A stretch of DNA of 64,000 nucleotides. It comes from Anaspis maculata (taxonomy: Eukaryota > Arthropoda > Insecta > Coleoptera > Scraptiidae). The notes under the pieces are model-generated. The model did no database searches and was not told where the DNA came from. It was given only the letters and a program-made list of their open reading frames with translations. Below, piece by piece: positions 23,301 to 33,653 of the stretch. The translations under genes and the position numbers were made by a program. Where the stretch lies: positions 5,084,001 to 5,148,000 of the forward strand of contig OX421968.1 of assembly GCA_949128115.1 (NCBI GenBank), in the 5' to 3' direction. The number at the start of each line of letters is the position of its first letter. The stretch's first letter is position 1.

Positions 23301-24407
23301 GGGTGGCCCAACGAAAACAGAACAGAGAGGTTTTCGGGCATTTCACCTAATTTTTTTGAAAAAAGCTCGGATAGATCGATTTTTATGCCAAGGGGGACAT
23401 CTGAAACATACATTGGCGACTTTATATCTTTAGCCCCCTCACCCCCACCCATCCCAACTTCGAAGTTTCAAATGACACCACCCACCTTGCGATACATCAA
23501 ATTGAAGAGAATTAAATTCTCTTTCTGATTAAAATATTTGTATAACTTCCAACCCCACCCCCTTCTTCCTAAAATTGTCTGAGTTTCCAATGTAATATTC
23601 TTGACTTCTTGATTCGAGTACAGTCAACGTCATCCTGCACAGCATCGAGGGAGAAAATTTTCTGTGTAAAAAGTGCCACCGAAACTCACCCCTTCACTCC
23701 CCCACCCCAACTTCAAAATCTAAAATGACACTTCCTACTTTGTGATACATCAAATTGAAGGGAATTAAATTCTCTTCCTGAATGAAATATTTTCAGAATT
23801 TTCAAAATGCCATTTTTCCTTTAAAATACTTGGAATGTTCAATTTATTAATGGAGGGGTTCAAAATTTGAAAAAAAATTGATTTCAGAAAGAGAAATCAA
23901 TTCCTTTTAATTCGATGTATCACAAAGTAGGTGGTGTCTGTTGAATTTTGAGGTTGGGGTGGGGAAGAGGAAAGGGGTGAATTTGGGTAGCACTTTTCTC
24001 CACCGAAAACTTTCTCCTTAGATGCTATTTAGGATGACGCTGATTAAATTGAAGAGAATTGAAGGATCGAGAATAGAAAATGGGGCAGTCAAAAAAAAAT
24101 TGGGGCTTGAAAAGATTAGAAAATGGGGCAGAAATTTAAAAAGATGGGGGTGGGGTTAAAAAATTTGAAAGTATTTTTTTTAGAAAGGTAATTTGATTCT
24201 CTTTGATTTGATGTATCGCAAAGCAGATGGTGTCATTCGAAATTCTGAAGTTGAGGTAGGTAGGGGTGAGGGGGCTGAAGATAGGAATTTACCAATGTAT
24301 GTTTCAGATGTCCCCCTCGATATAAAAATCGACCTGTCTGAGCTTTTTCCAAAAAGATTAGGTGAAATGTCCGAAAACCCCACTGATCTGTTTTCGTTGG
24401 GCCACCC
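23301..24407. mobile_element. fold-back element FB2, 1.1 kb
   Basis: Ends GGGTGGCCCAACGAAAACAG at 23301 and its inverse ending 24407. Arms pair almost to the axis near 23854, including the ATGTATCGCAA/TTGCGATACAT and ATGTATCACAAAGTAGG tracts. It starts two bases after FB1 ends. A related copy is inside the element at 46751-48763 and a fragment lies at 34745-34915. No coding frame. Confidence 0.85.
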
Positions 24408-24605
24408 TATATAATAATACCCATTAAGTTGGTATATTTGTGATTGATATGTTCATTTAATTAATTTGTAACGCAGTACGTTTACTGGAATGTACTGTAC
24501 AGGTCAGTTCATCTTTGTCTAAACAAACGCTTATTGTCTGAATAGACAGATTGCTGTAATCGTGGAGTTGATTTTATAAAAAAATCAAGTACGGGTCATT
24601 GATGG

Positions 24606-24780
24606 ATCTTGATGTCCAGATTCCAAGATAATAATATATTTGCGTCACTACTTTCTCGAGCGCATACCACACAATAGGATCAAGTACCCCTTCCTCTACT
24701 TGCTCCCTTCTCCCAGAACAATTTATTATTATAACCATTACAGTAAATAGGGAGAACAATAAACTGCATGAGGAGCTTGT
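24606..24780. repeat. dispersed repeat (relative at 53335-53860)
   Basis: Shares CCAAGATAATAAT, GCGTC, ACGCCACACAATA-type and GGGAGA-CAA-AAACTGCATG blocks with 53335-53449 plus 53772-53860, where a MITE splits the relative. It precedes the SINE head at 24776. Confidence 0.55.
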
Positions 24781-24945
24781 GGTGTGATGGTCAGCGCGTT
24801 CGACTACCACTCCAGGGGTCGTGGGTTTGAGTCCCAGTAACTGTGAGCGCTCGAATTTTTGTCCCCAAAACAAGCTCTTTGCTTTGGTTGGAATGCTTGC
24901 TGAATGCAAGACGGTGTTTCGCATAGCACGTAAAATACGGACGAT
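24776..24945 (+). repeat. tRNA-derived SINE head
   Basis: Box A-like TGGTGTGATGGTCAGCGCG at 24779 and box B-like GGGTTTGAGTCCC about 24828-24840, spaced as in tRNA genes, with a non-tRNA body after them. The acceptor stem does not close, so it is not a functional tRNA. The body is cut at 24945 by insertion of the fold-back that begins at 24946; its remainder may lie just after 27503. Confidence 0.65.
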
Positions 24946-25989
24946 TAGTCCAGTAAAATGAGGCGATTGTTAGGCCAAAGTTGGAACAAATTAGGGGCAG
25001 GATGAAAAAAATATGGCGATGTAGAGAATAAAAAACTGAATAAGAAAAACCAAACTTTCATTCCCAGTCATCCCGGGAATCATGGGAAAAAATGGAGAAA
25101 ATGGAAAAACATGCGCCGCGATCTTTCTTTTGAAACGGTGAGAGAACGGTGAGAGATGTGTAAAAACTGTCAGAGCCAAAGTTGTAGGGAATTCAATAAT
25201 CTACAAAAAAGTCCCTGGAGGCATATGTCTAACTTCTTCGGTTTAGCCGTTTATCGCAGTCAAAGTTGCGCGCCGGTCTAGTAAAGTGGAAAAACTGTCC
25301 GCGTGACCTTCCTTCTTGGATGCTGTGAGAACGACAAGAGATATCAAAAAATTGTGAGCGACGGAGCTGTAGAGAATTGAATGCTTCACCAGAAAATTTT
25401 CAAGGCCAATTATTATCACTTCTAGTTCAGCCGTGAACCACGTTCGAAGTTGCGTGACAATCCTGTTGGTTAATTTTTTCTTCTGGGAAACTTACAAAAA
25501 CCCTAGACTCAATGAAAAAACTATGACAATGTGGAGGATGAAAAACTGGATCTAAAAAACCAAAGTTTCATTTCACACCGTTCCGGGAAATCTAAGAAAA
25601 AAAAAGAAAAAGTTGGAAAATAGCGAGTTGCACTCCCAGCTTCCTCATTGAATACTGAAATAAACGTAATAAATATGGAAAATCTGAACAAACTAGCTTG
25701 TGGAAGATAAAATCATCCATCTAAAATGCCGTTATGACATGTATGCATCTCTGTCGACTTAGCTGCAGTGCGCTATCAAAGTTGGGGTACATGACTAGTG
25801 ACGCGTCGCATATGTGGTCAAACTGGCACGACGTTGCGGTCATTGTTCATATGATTATAAAACATGATTGAATGATTTGAAAAAAATTGCGTGCTTTGTT
25901 GAACGTCTGGTAACTATTGTTGGAAATGTAACTCCGCGGATGAACGCTTTGTTATGTATAAAGTTTCTTGTTTGGCAAAATTAAAGTCG

Positions 25990-26141
25990 TGAGTGTCACT
26001 GTACTATTTTTGCCATATTTTCATTCTAGAAATCTAGGACGAGAGACTAGGTTGCTAGGGAATTTCTGAATTTGTCTTTTCTAATCATATAATTATTTAT
26101 AGCATCGAAATAGTACGAAAATAGTATCGTGACACTCAGGC
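25990..26141. repeat. small palindrome nested in the FB3 loop
   Basis: GAGTGTCACTGTACTATTTT on the left pairs with AAAATAGTATCGTGACACTC on the right with few mismatches. MITE-like, non-coding. Confidence 0.6.
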
Positions 26142-26312
26142 TTGAAACTGGGAAAGTACTCGTATTTTGTAGCACAATATGTATAATAATTGAAAAACGT
26201 GATTCACGTTAGATAATGAGATGTTTTTCAACTGATTTCTGAAGAACAATTATCATTCAACAACAACAACTGTCCACCTGAACAATGGGGTTGGAAATTA
26301 AACATTTCTCTG

Positions 26313-26540
26313 TTGATGCCTATTAGAACCCAGGATAACGTAGCTCTCGAAAATCTGCTACGGCTGATTTCCTGCAGATGCTTGAAAAACTGCGAAAAGC
26401 CTTGTGGATGCAGAAAAGCTGACCTCAAGTGTACCAAGTTTTACCACCACTGCCGTGGAACCACCTGTTCTCACGCTTCCTGCATTGAGGTTTCGGAAGA
26501 CGATGATGATGACTACAATGATAATTCTAACAATAAGTAG
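26313..26540 (+). pseudogene. C-terminal fragment of a CXC (tesmin/TSO1-like) cysteine-rich protein
   Basis: The 75-codon frame reads a leader ending ALENLLRLISCRCLKNC, then CGCRKADLKC and, after a short gap, CRGTTCSHASC, and ends in an acidic DDDDD-N tail before a natural stop. The spacing C-X-C-X3-C-X3-C-X-C-X6-C matches one half of a CXC/CRC metal-binding module. Such half modules at the very C-terminus, after an LLRLISC-type lead, occur in insect proteins I associate with transposon-derived genes (from memory, not searched). No upstream exon was found, so it is probably a captured terminal exon. The ATG may be fortuitous. Confidence 0.6.
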
Positions 26541-27503
26541 CTACACAGACGTTAAACAAAGCACGCAATTTTTTCAAATCATTCAATCATGTTTTATAAT
26601 CAATTAAACAATGATCGCAACGTCGTGCCAGTTTCACCACATATGCGACGCGTCACGAGTCATGTACCCCAACTTTGATAGCGCTCCGCAGCTAAGTCGA
26701 CAAAGATGCATACATGACATTACGGGATTTTCTATAGATCATTTAATCTTCTACAAGCTAGTTTGTTCAGATTTTCCATATTCATCACGTTTATTTCAGT
26801 ATTCAATGAGGAAGCTGCGAGTGCAAATCACTATTTTTCAAGTTTTTCTTTTTTTTTCTCAGGTTTCTCGAAACGGTGTGAAATGAAACTTTGTTTTTTT
26901 AGATCCAGTTTTTCATCCTCTACATTGTCATAGTTTTTTCATCGAGTCTAGGCTTTTTGTAAGTTTTTCAGAAGAACCACTTTATCAACAGGATTGTCGC
27001 GCAACTTCAAACGTGGTTCACGGCTAAACTAGGAGAGATAATAATTGGCCTTGAAGAGTTTCTGGTGGAGCATTTAATTCTCTACAACTTTGTCGCTCAC
27101 AATTTTTTGATATCTCTTGTCGTTCCCACAGCATCCAAGAAGAAAGGTCACGCGGACAGTTTTTCCACTTCACTAGACCGGCACGCAACTTTGACTGCGA
27201 TAAACGGCTAAACTGAAGAAGTTAGACATATGCCCCCAGGGACTTTTTTGTAGATTATTGAATTCCCTACAACTTTGTCCCTGACAGTTTTCACACATCT
27301 CTCACCGTTCTCTCACTGTTTCAAAAGAAAGATCGCGGCGCATGTTTTTCCATCTTCTCCATTTTTTTTCCATGGTTCCCGGGATGACTGGAAATGAAAC
27401 TTTGGTTTTTCTTATTCAGTTTTTCATTCTCTACATCGCCATATTTTTTTCATCCTGCCCCTAATTTGTTCCAAGTTAAATCCTTATTTTACTGGACTAC
27501 GAT

Positions 27504-29894
27504 GGTGCCGATCCCATGCGATGTTGGTGGTCGTAAAAAATCCCTACCCTGTGTTGGTCAAAATTTCCAGTATAGTGGAGGAAAGCATTCACCGGCGTCG
27601 GTGTTAGACCTCGTTGCGAAAATGGGCCAACGTTAAAAAAAAAACAAATTGGAAAAAAAGAAAATGCATGTATGGTCCGCATTTTTTTTTTCTGAATTCT
27701 TATTTTATACAGTATTCTGATTGGCTTATGATTAAGTACAAGAAAAATTGTATACAACACGTAAAGATTGCATAGATCTTGATTGCATACAGACGGGTGA
27801 TAATTCCACTAGTTTCAAAGTTTGAAAGAAATGAGCAAAACAAGTGTCGGAAATAGGACCTTTTCGATATAGAAATTAGCGGTGAATAGTTTTTTAGCAA
27901 TCCATGCAGGAAGTTATCAACTGTTTCCATAACAACAATGCCATTTGGAATAATCATACCACCCGCAAATGTCAATTTCAACAATAATTCATGAACTTCA
28001 ATATTGACAATTATTCGCCTTACACATAATATGTTGGCAATTGCCGCATGAGGGTGCTGAAACAGGCGGGATATTCAAAATGTGCAGAGCGCCTATACAT
28101 AGAAGGTAACAGATTATTGCTTTCGTTCTCGACATATTACAACCCGAAATACAACCTGGAACGTCATAGTTTGTCGATTACTATTGAGCACACAATGGAG
28201 ATTTATTCTTGGAGAGTGAGAAAGTAATAGCTTATCGAGATGATCATGGCGTCGCGTCGTAGGTATACGGTGCAATTTTGTGAGCAACAAAAAATAAAAA
28301 TATTGCCACAGTGGACATGGACATTCAGTTCCCTATCCTCCTGAAATTGGAATAAACTGAACGGTTTGTAGCAGTTATGATGAGGACACACTGGAAAGCT
28401 TTCAACGCCAGGATGGGTCCACTGATAATAGCGAACCCGCGCTTTCGCCATTATGTGCTAGTGATTCCGTGCACCAAGTCCTCAAGTAAATTCGATTTTT
28501 TACCAGTGTTTGACTTTTCTTTCAGATTCTTCAGGGGGCTTGTCTTGTTTTCAAGCGATGAATTTCCAAGAGTTTACGTAAAGTCACGTTCACACGGTCC
28601 ATGCCGGCGTCTAAAATTAGCAAGAAACTGGAGTGCCATCGTAAAAATCAATTCGGTATGCGAACGTAATCCGGGGAATTTTCACAAGTTTTCCCATGCA
28701 AAATTTTAGAAGGTCCAAAATCGCTCGAGAATGTCACGCCCGTCTCAATGAGGCTCCGAGTGCACCTATCACTTAAAATAAACAGTCCCACACCAACGTA
28801 AAACGCCCAAATGCCCTAAGCCCCACATTCGCGTGTAATTGGGTTACACACGAAGCTTAGATTGGTAGTCCACTTCGCTCCAGCAAAAACATGCCATTTT
28901 TCTATTACAGAAAGTATAAGTAAACATTTGACGGTGTGTGCACCGCGTTAGTAATGCAAACAGTTACACTCCTGGTAGATTGTTTATTTTGCGCGAGGAA
29001 GAGAAATAACACCTTAGGTACGCGCGCACCGCTTTTTGTGATTCACGCAAGCAAAAGACTTGTCCCGTCCAATAGAATACCTACGCAAACATTGCTGTCT
29101 CCAATTTTCATAAATTCAATTAATCAACTAAATTCCGCAGTGTAAACTTCCTACATAATAAAAATGTATCATACCGCATTATTCTTAAAAACGTGGATCT
29201 ACTGTGTCTGAAAAGTTGGGTTTCTTTTTTTTTTAATTAATTTCCCCACAGCTCATATAGGTACGCAGCCCAGTAAGAGAACGATGGCGGATGAATGCTT
29301 GTCTCAATTTGTACGAACCTTTTTCATTTCTAATGCTAATACACTATATAGGTGGGGTTTGATTGAATTTAAATCTGATCTGAATTGCAAGAAGGTCTCC
29401 CAGACAGAGGACAATAAATTCAGGACATCACGACAACTACTGTTTTACAAACATTATTGATTCAATATTTGTTAGGAAAATCCTATGCCACTCCTTCGGC
29501 CTTCGTCTCATTCGCAATGTCTCAAGCAATAGAATACCACAATACCACAATTAATTCGAAGAAGTAATCCGTACGTTTGGATGCTCGCAATATAAACAAC
29601 GCCTTGCAAACTAAAGCTTGGCGTGACTTTACCATGTATCATCTCAAAGAAAAATAACTACGGAATTTTTGACGAATTCTCAGGTGCGACTCAAAGTACT
29701 GACTTTAAATTTTGAAAAATACACTTCTATAATAGGCTTACTTTACTTTGCTACACTCGCGTAGGTAAAGAATTGGTTCCTGTTGCTTGGAAACTTTCGT
29801 TTCAAGACTTCTTTTTGGAATGTAGAATATCAGTTTAAATTTTTTTTATAATAGTTTCATTAGACATCTACGTAATGTAAATAGTGATGTGACC
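27504..29894. other. intergenic, no gene recognised
   Basis: The first 190 bases may be the remainder of the SINE-type repeat split by FB3; GCATG-ATGGTCCGCA near 27665 resembles 53850-53866. The rest has only short frames. Nothing else supported. Confidence 0.4.
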
Positions 29895-30107
29895 CATATA
29901 CCGTGTGTTTCTCGAAAACCGCAACAGCCCATAACTTTTTATCTATATGGGATATATCGATTTGAAATTTGTATGGGTTATTTAGGAGTATTTTTGCTAT
30001 TACCATCAACTTCTAATTTTCAAATTGAACACCTGTATATTTTTCGATATTTGGATAATTTTTTTTTGTTGACACAGTGATGGTTTTATAGCCGATTGAA
30101 CGTGAGT

Positions 30108-30205
30108 AAAGTATTATTACCAAAGGTGGCTGCAACCACAAATAACAACCTAAAGTTGGGAATTTGTCAACTGTTTATGTTAAAAAGCGTTGCCGGTTGA
30201 AAACC
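30108..30205. repeat. half copy of the AAGGTGGCTGC palindrome
   Basis: Matches the left half and loop of the palindrome at 30357-30525 (ACCAAAGGTGGCTGCAACCA, then the GCGTTGCCGGTTGAAA loop) but its second half is absent; the small element at 30215-30337 sits at the break. Confidence 0.65.
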
Positions 30206-30214
30206 ATTATTATT

Positions 30215-30337
30215 AGGTAGTATTGATAAAAAATAAGCATAAGCATTTGCTTGGATTTTTGAGGAGTTGCTAAGCAGACTTAGAACGCCTATAAAATCTA
30301 AGCAAATGCTTATGCTAATTTTTTATTAATACTACCC
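30215..30337. repeat. innermost MITE FB4c, 123 bp
   Basis: GGTAGTATTGATAAAAAATA followed by AGCATAAGCATTTGCTT pairs with AAGCAAATGCTTATGCT followed by TTTTTTATTAATACTACC. Arms about 45 bp, loop about 30 bp. A fragment of the same family may lie near 34290-34320. Confidence 0.75.
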
Positions 30338-30356
30338 ATTAAATCGAATAAATTCT

Positions 30357-30525
30357 AATTATTATTACCGAAGGTGGCTGCGACCACAAATAAAAATCGG
30401 AAGTTGGAATTTTGTTTATTGTTTATGTCACTTTCAACTCGGCAACGCTTCTTGACATAAACAATTAACCAACTTTGAACTTCGATTTTTATTTGTGGTT
30501 GCAGCCACCTTTGGTATTATTAATT
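30357..30525. repeat. nested palindrome FB4b
   Basis: ATTACCGAAGGTGGCTGCG (30363 onward) pairs with GCAGCCACCTTTGGTATTA at the right; TTGTTTATGTCA pairs with TTGACATAAACAA. Axis near 30445 in the CAACTCGGCAACGC loop. Confidence 0.75.
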
Positions 30526-31603
30526 TAATTATATTCAATCCGCTATACAACCGCCATTTTTCATCATAGAGAATTTTTAAGACCACAATAAAAAATAAAC
30601 CGATCCGAATATCCGAGTATCAAAAAATATACAGGTGTGCCATTTGAAAATCTAAAGTTGATGTCACTTCCGGTTACTTTCGGAAGTGAGTGTTGCTTTA
30701 TGATCAACGCAAAAAAATAGCAAAAGTGCTTTCAAAGATTCCATACAACAAAGGACCCCGCACATTCGGCTCCCCGGGGGATTTGGCTCAAACTTTGATA
30801 TGTTGTAGCCCTTGTTGAGGTGATCAAACTTTATCATTGCGCAAATCCTTCAAACTCAATGGTTCACCCTCTAGAGGTGGTGGAATGCTGGTAGTCACAT
30901 GCAGAACAAATTTATTACAATTATGGGCTTCAATGAGCAAAAGGTGGATATATTTCGACGCCACGAGGTGGTTCGAGGGTTATACTTGCCATAACTTTGA
31001 GCTGGTCAAAATATCTCATAGACCCTTATCTTTAGAACCACCCCTAGCATTTCGAAAAAACGACTGAAAATTCAAAGTTGAATAACGAGCAAAATAAACG
31101 GGGAATTTTTTTCAATTTCTGACACGATATGTTTAAATTGATGCTGATCCATTATTTCTTGCGAACCAACCCCTAAAATCTGACGTTCACCCTTCACTGA
31201 ATTATCGACTTCTGCTCTGCCCTATTAGAAATAAATTGTTTCTTGATAAGTTTAAATAAGTTTCTACGACTGTACATGTTATGTGTTGAAAAAAGTTGAT
31301 CCATATTGATCTCTTATGTCTACCCCTTACTCCTATAGCCCCTATACTCTAATAAACTGCTGGACAACGAAGTTGTCGGTATCGGAAAAATGGTTCGACT
31401 TTGAAGACCAATTACTTCCGATTGCCGGATGCGATTTCCGTTTTGTTTATTGTGCTAATTAGCCTGATGCTTCCGTGACCTATCATGTGAAAGTGAATGG
31501 TGAGAAACTTCATGTAAAATTTCTACAGGGTGATACGTAAAATGCTGCAAAATTGTACCGACTTCATCGTCCCCCATTTGTCGAAAAAAAATGTTCTATG
31601 TAT

Positions 31604-32115
31604 TGTTACGAGCGGCGATCTCGTACATATAGGTAAACACTCGATGTTTCTGGATCTTTCCACCATTAGATCGCAGTGTAGAAGTCTGGAGCGATCTCGT
31701 GCATTCCAGAGCGTTCGTATATGTGAAACCCAATGGAGACTCGAACGTTCGATCAAGGCACATCAGTCCACTTTGGCGGAGGCGCAGATTCCAGAACACA
31801 TGGAAAGCATACGAGTAACGTGTGTGATTATTCAGGAATGATCTAGAAACCGCATATGCCAGACCAGCATGGAATTTGCTGGAAGCGGACAGAAATTTCG
31901 GGAACATTGTTCGGAGGCCTTATATAAGGCGTCAGCCGGCAGCTCGCGGCAGTAGTGAATTGGATAGCGAGCGGTAACAAGCGAAGTACCTGCGAGATAA
32001 TTCCAAGTGGATAATTGTTGGTGTATTGATTGTAGTAGTACGCCGAAATAAACAGTGTGTGTTCTAAATCGATCGTCTCAATTATATTCGAACCCGTCCG
32101 CGAAATATCGTAACA
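31604..32115 (+). repeat. solo LTR inside the FB4 left arm
   Basis: Begins TGTTACG and ends CGTAACA (512 bp), flanked by the 4-bp duplication GTAT (31600-31603 and 32116-32119). A TATA box-like CTTATATAAG is at 31919-31928 and AATAAA at 32047-32052, in the right order for an LTR in plus orientation. Its sequence differs from the LTRs at 10.6 and 17.9 kb. The arm sequence continues on both sides, so the LTR came in later, and its internal region was lost by LTR-LTR recombination. Confidence 0.88.
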
Positions 32116-33653
32116 GTATTCTAATACAAAAATCATGAAGTGTGGTGTCTTACCTCGAAACGGTTTTGGAAATATCCCGATTGGAAATCTAACGTCGAAG
32201 ATATAAATTTTTATTTTGAATGTTACAGATTTGCCTTGTTGGCACGCGAGATTAAGTCACTTTTGATGAATGGATGTTGACATTGAGCAAGATTGTTCGT
32301 ACAACAGTCCAGGACAATTTCACTTTTAACACAACCCGAATAATTGGTGCGGGGCCAAGCAGGGGCACTTTTTTAAGTGGTTGTCCCTGCCTGTTTTTCG
32401 TACTTTGGATTTCGTCAGAATTTCATCAGAATTTTAGATATGGAACATGTTCTATTTGTAGATATAAGCCCCTGAATAGGTTAAGATGTGAAACTTCAGT
32501 GTCCGAGTGAAGTAAAGCCCCCCTGAACGTTATATTTTTTGTGCTTGTGCTATGCCTGAGTCTCGTAAATCTGCAACATTCAACATAAAAATTCATATCT
32601 TTAATGTTAGACTTCCAATCCGGGAAAATCCAAAACCGTTTCGAGATAAGACACCACACTTCATAATTCTTGTATTGGAAAATTTAAAAAATATATTTTT
32701 TGAAAATGGGGGTACGATGAAGTCATTGCAATTTTGCACCATTTTACGTATCACCCTGTAGAAAATTTACATGAAGTTTCTCAACATTCACCATCATAGG
32801 ATGGGTTATGGAAAGATTAAGCTAGTTAACGCAACAAACCAAATGGAAATCGCAATCGGCAAATATTGACCTCCAAAGTCAGACCATTTTTCCGATACCG
32901 ACAACTTCGTTGTCCAGCAGTTTAGTTTCTCACACTTCTAGTTGAACTAATCATTTCTGGAAAAACTACCAGGGTATAGGTGTTATAAGGGTGAGGGTGG
33001 GTAGACATAAGGGATGAATAAGTATCATGTATCACCTTTTCCTAGATATGGTGCCAAAATAGTAGAAATTCATTTTAATTTAACAAGAAACAATTTATTT
33101 GCAGTATAGCGCAGAGCAGAAGATCATAATTTATTTGAAGGTGAACGCCAGATTTTAGGGTTTGATACGCAAGAAATACTTGATCAGCAACACTTTGAAC
33201 ATACCGTGTCAGAAATTCAAAAAAATTCCCCGTTTATTTTGGTCGTTATTCAACTTTGAGTTTTCAGTCATTTTTCGAAATGCTAGGGGTTGTTCTAAAA
33301 ATAGGGGTCTATGAGATATTTTCACCAGTTCAAAGTTCTGGCAAGTATAACCCTAGAACCACCTCGTCGCGTCAAAATAGATCCACCTTTTGCTCATTGA
33401 AGCCCATAATTGCAATAACTAAGTTCTGTGACTACCGGCATTCCACCCCCTCTAGAGGGTGAACCGTTGAGTTAAGAGGATTTGCGCAATGATAAAGTTT
33501 GATCACCTCAACAAGGGCTACAACATATCAAAGTTTGAGCCAAATCCCCCGGGGAGCCAAATACCATAAGGAATGTGCGGGGTCCTTTCAAATCTATGGA
33601 TCTAATAGAAAAAAAGTTATGGGCTGGTGCGGTTTTAAAAAAACACGGTATAT

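Larger units (their letters stand above)
24946..27499. mobile_element. large fold-back element FB3 with gene-bearing loop
   Basis: Flanked by a 4-bp duplication CGAT (24942-24945 and 27500-27503). Ends TAGTCCAGTAAAAT and inverse. Left arm 24946-25913 and right arm about 26553-27499 pair over nearly their whole length with modest divergence. The loop of about 640 bp holds a small nested palindrome and a cysteine-rich coding fragment at 26313-26540. The duplication indicates insertion as a unit. No transposase frame is present, so mobility would be in trans. Confidence 0.85.
29966..30750. mobile_element. nested fold-back FB4a inside the left arm of FB4
   Basis: TTTGTATGG...TTTTGCTATTA on the left pairs with AATAGCAAAAGTGCTTTC...CCATACAA on the right; CACCTGTATATTTTT (30027) pairs with AAAAAATATACAGGTG (30622). 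The corresponding point in the right arm of FB4 (about 33590) has no such sequence, which shows that FB4a inserted after the outer palindrome formed. Its own loop carries FB4b and FB4c. Confidence 0.75.
29895..33653. mobile_element. outer 3.8-kb palindrome FB4 with nested insertions
   Basis: Left end ATATACCGTGT at 29896 pairs with ACACGGTATAT ending 33653. Further pairs: AGCCCATAACTTTTT (29926) with 33610-33624, GGACCCCGCACATTC (30753) with 33570-33590, CTAGAGG-TGG-type block (30870) with 33440-33455, CGACAACGAAGTTGTC-type block (31365) with 32900-32925, and the CACCCTGTA module (31526-31595 and 32131-32175 against 32630-32762). The right arm (about 32550-33653) is uninterrupted; the left arm holds FB4a and a solo LTR. 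Loop about 32240-32550. No intact frame. Confidence 0.85.

Noticed and set aside
24776..24850. Functional tRNA gene
   Set aside because: Boxes A and B are recognisable but the acceptor and anticodon stems do not close; a SINE head is the better explanation.
29895..33653. CRISPR-like array or bacterial terminators
   Set aside because: Repeats are inverted and nested, not direct with spacers, and the genome context is eukaryotic.
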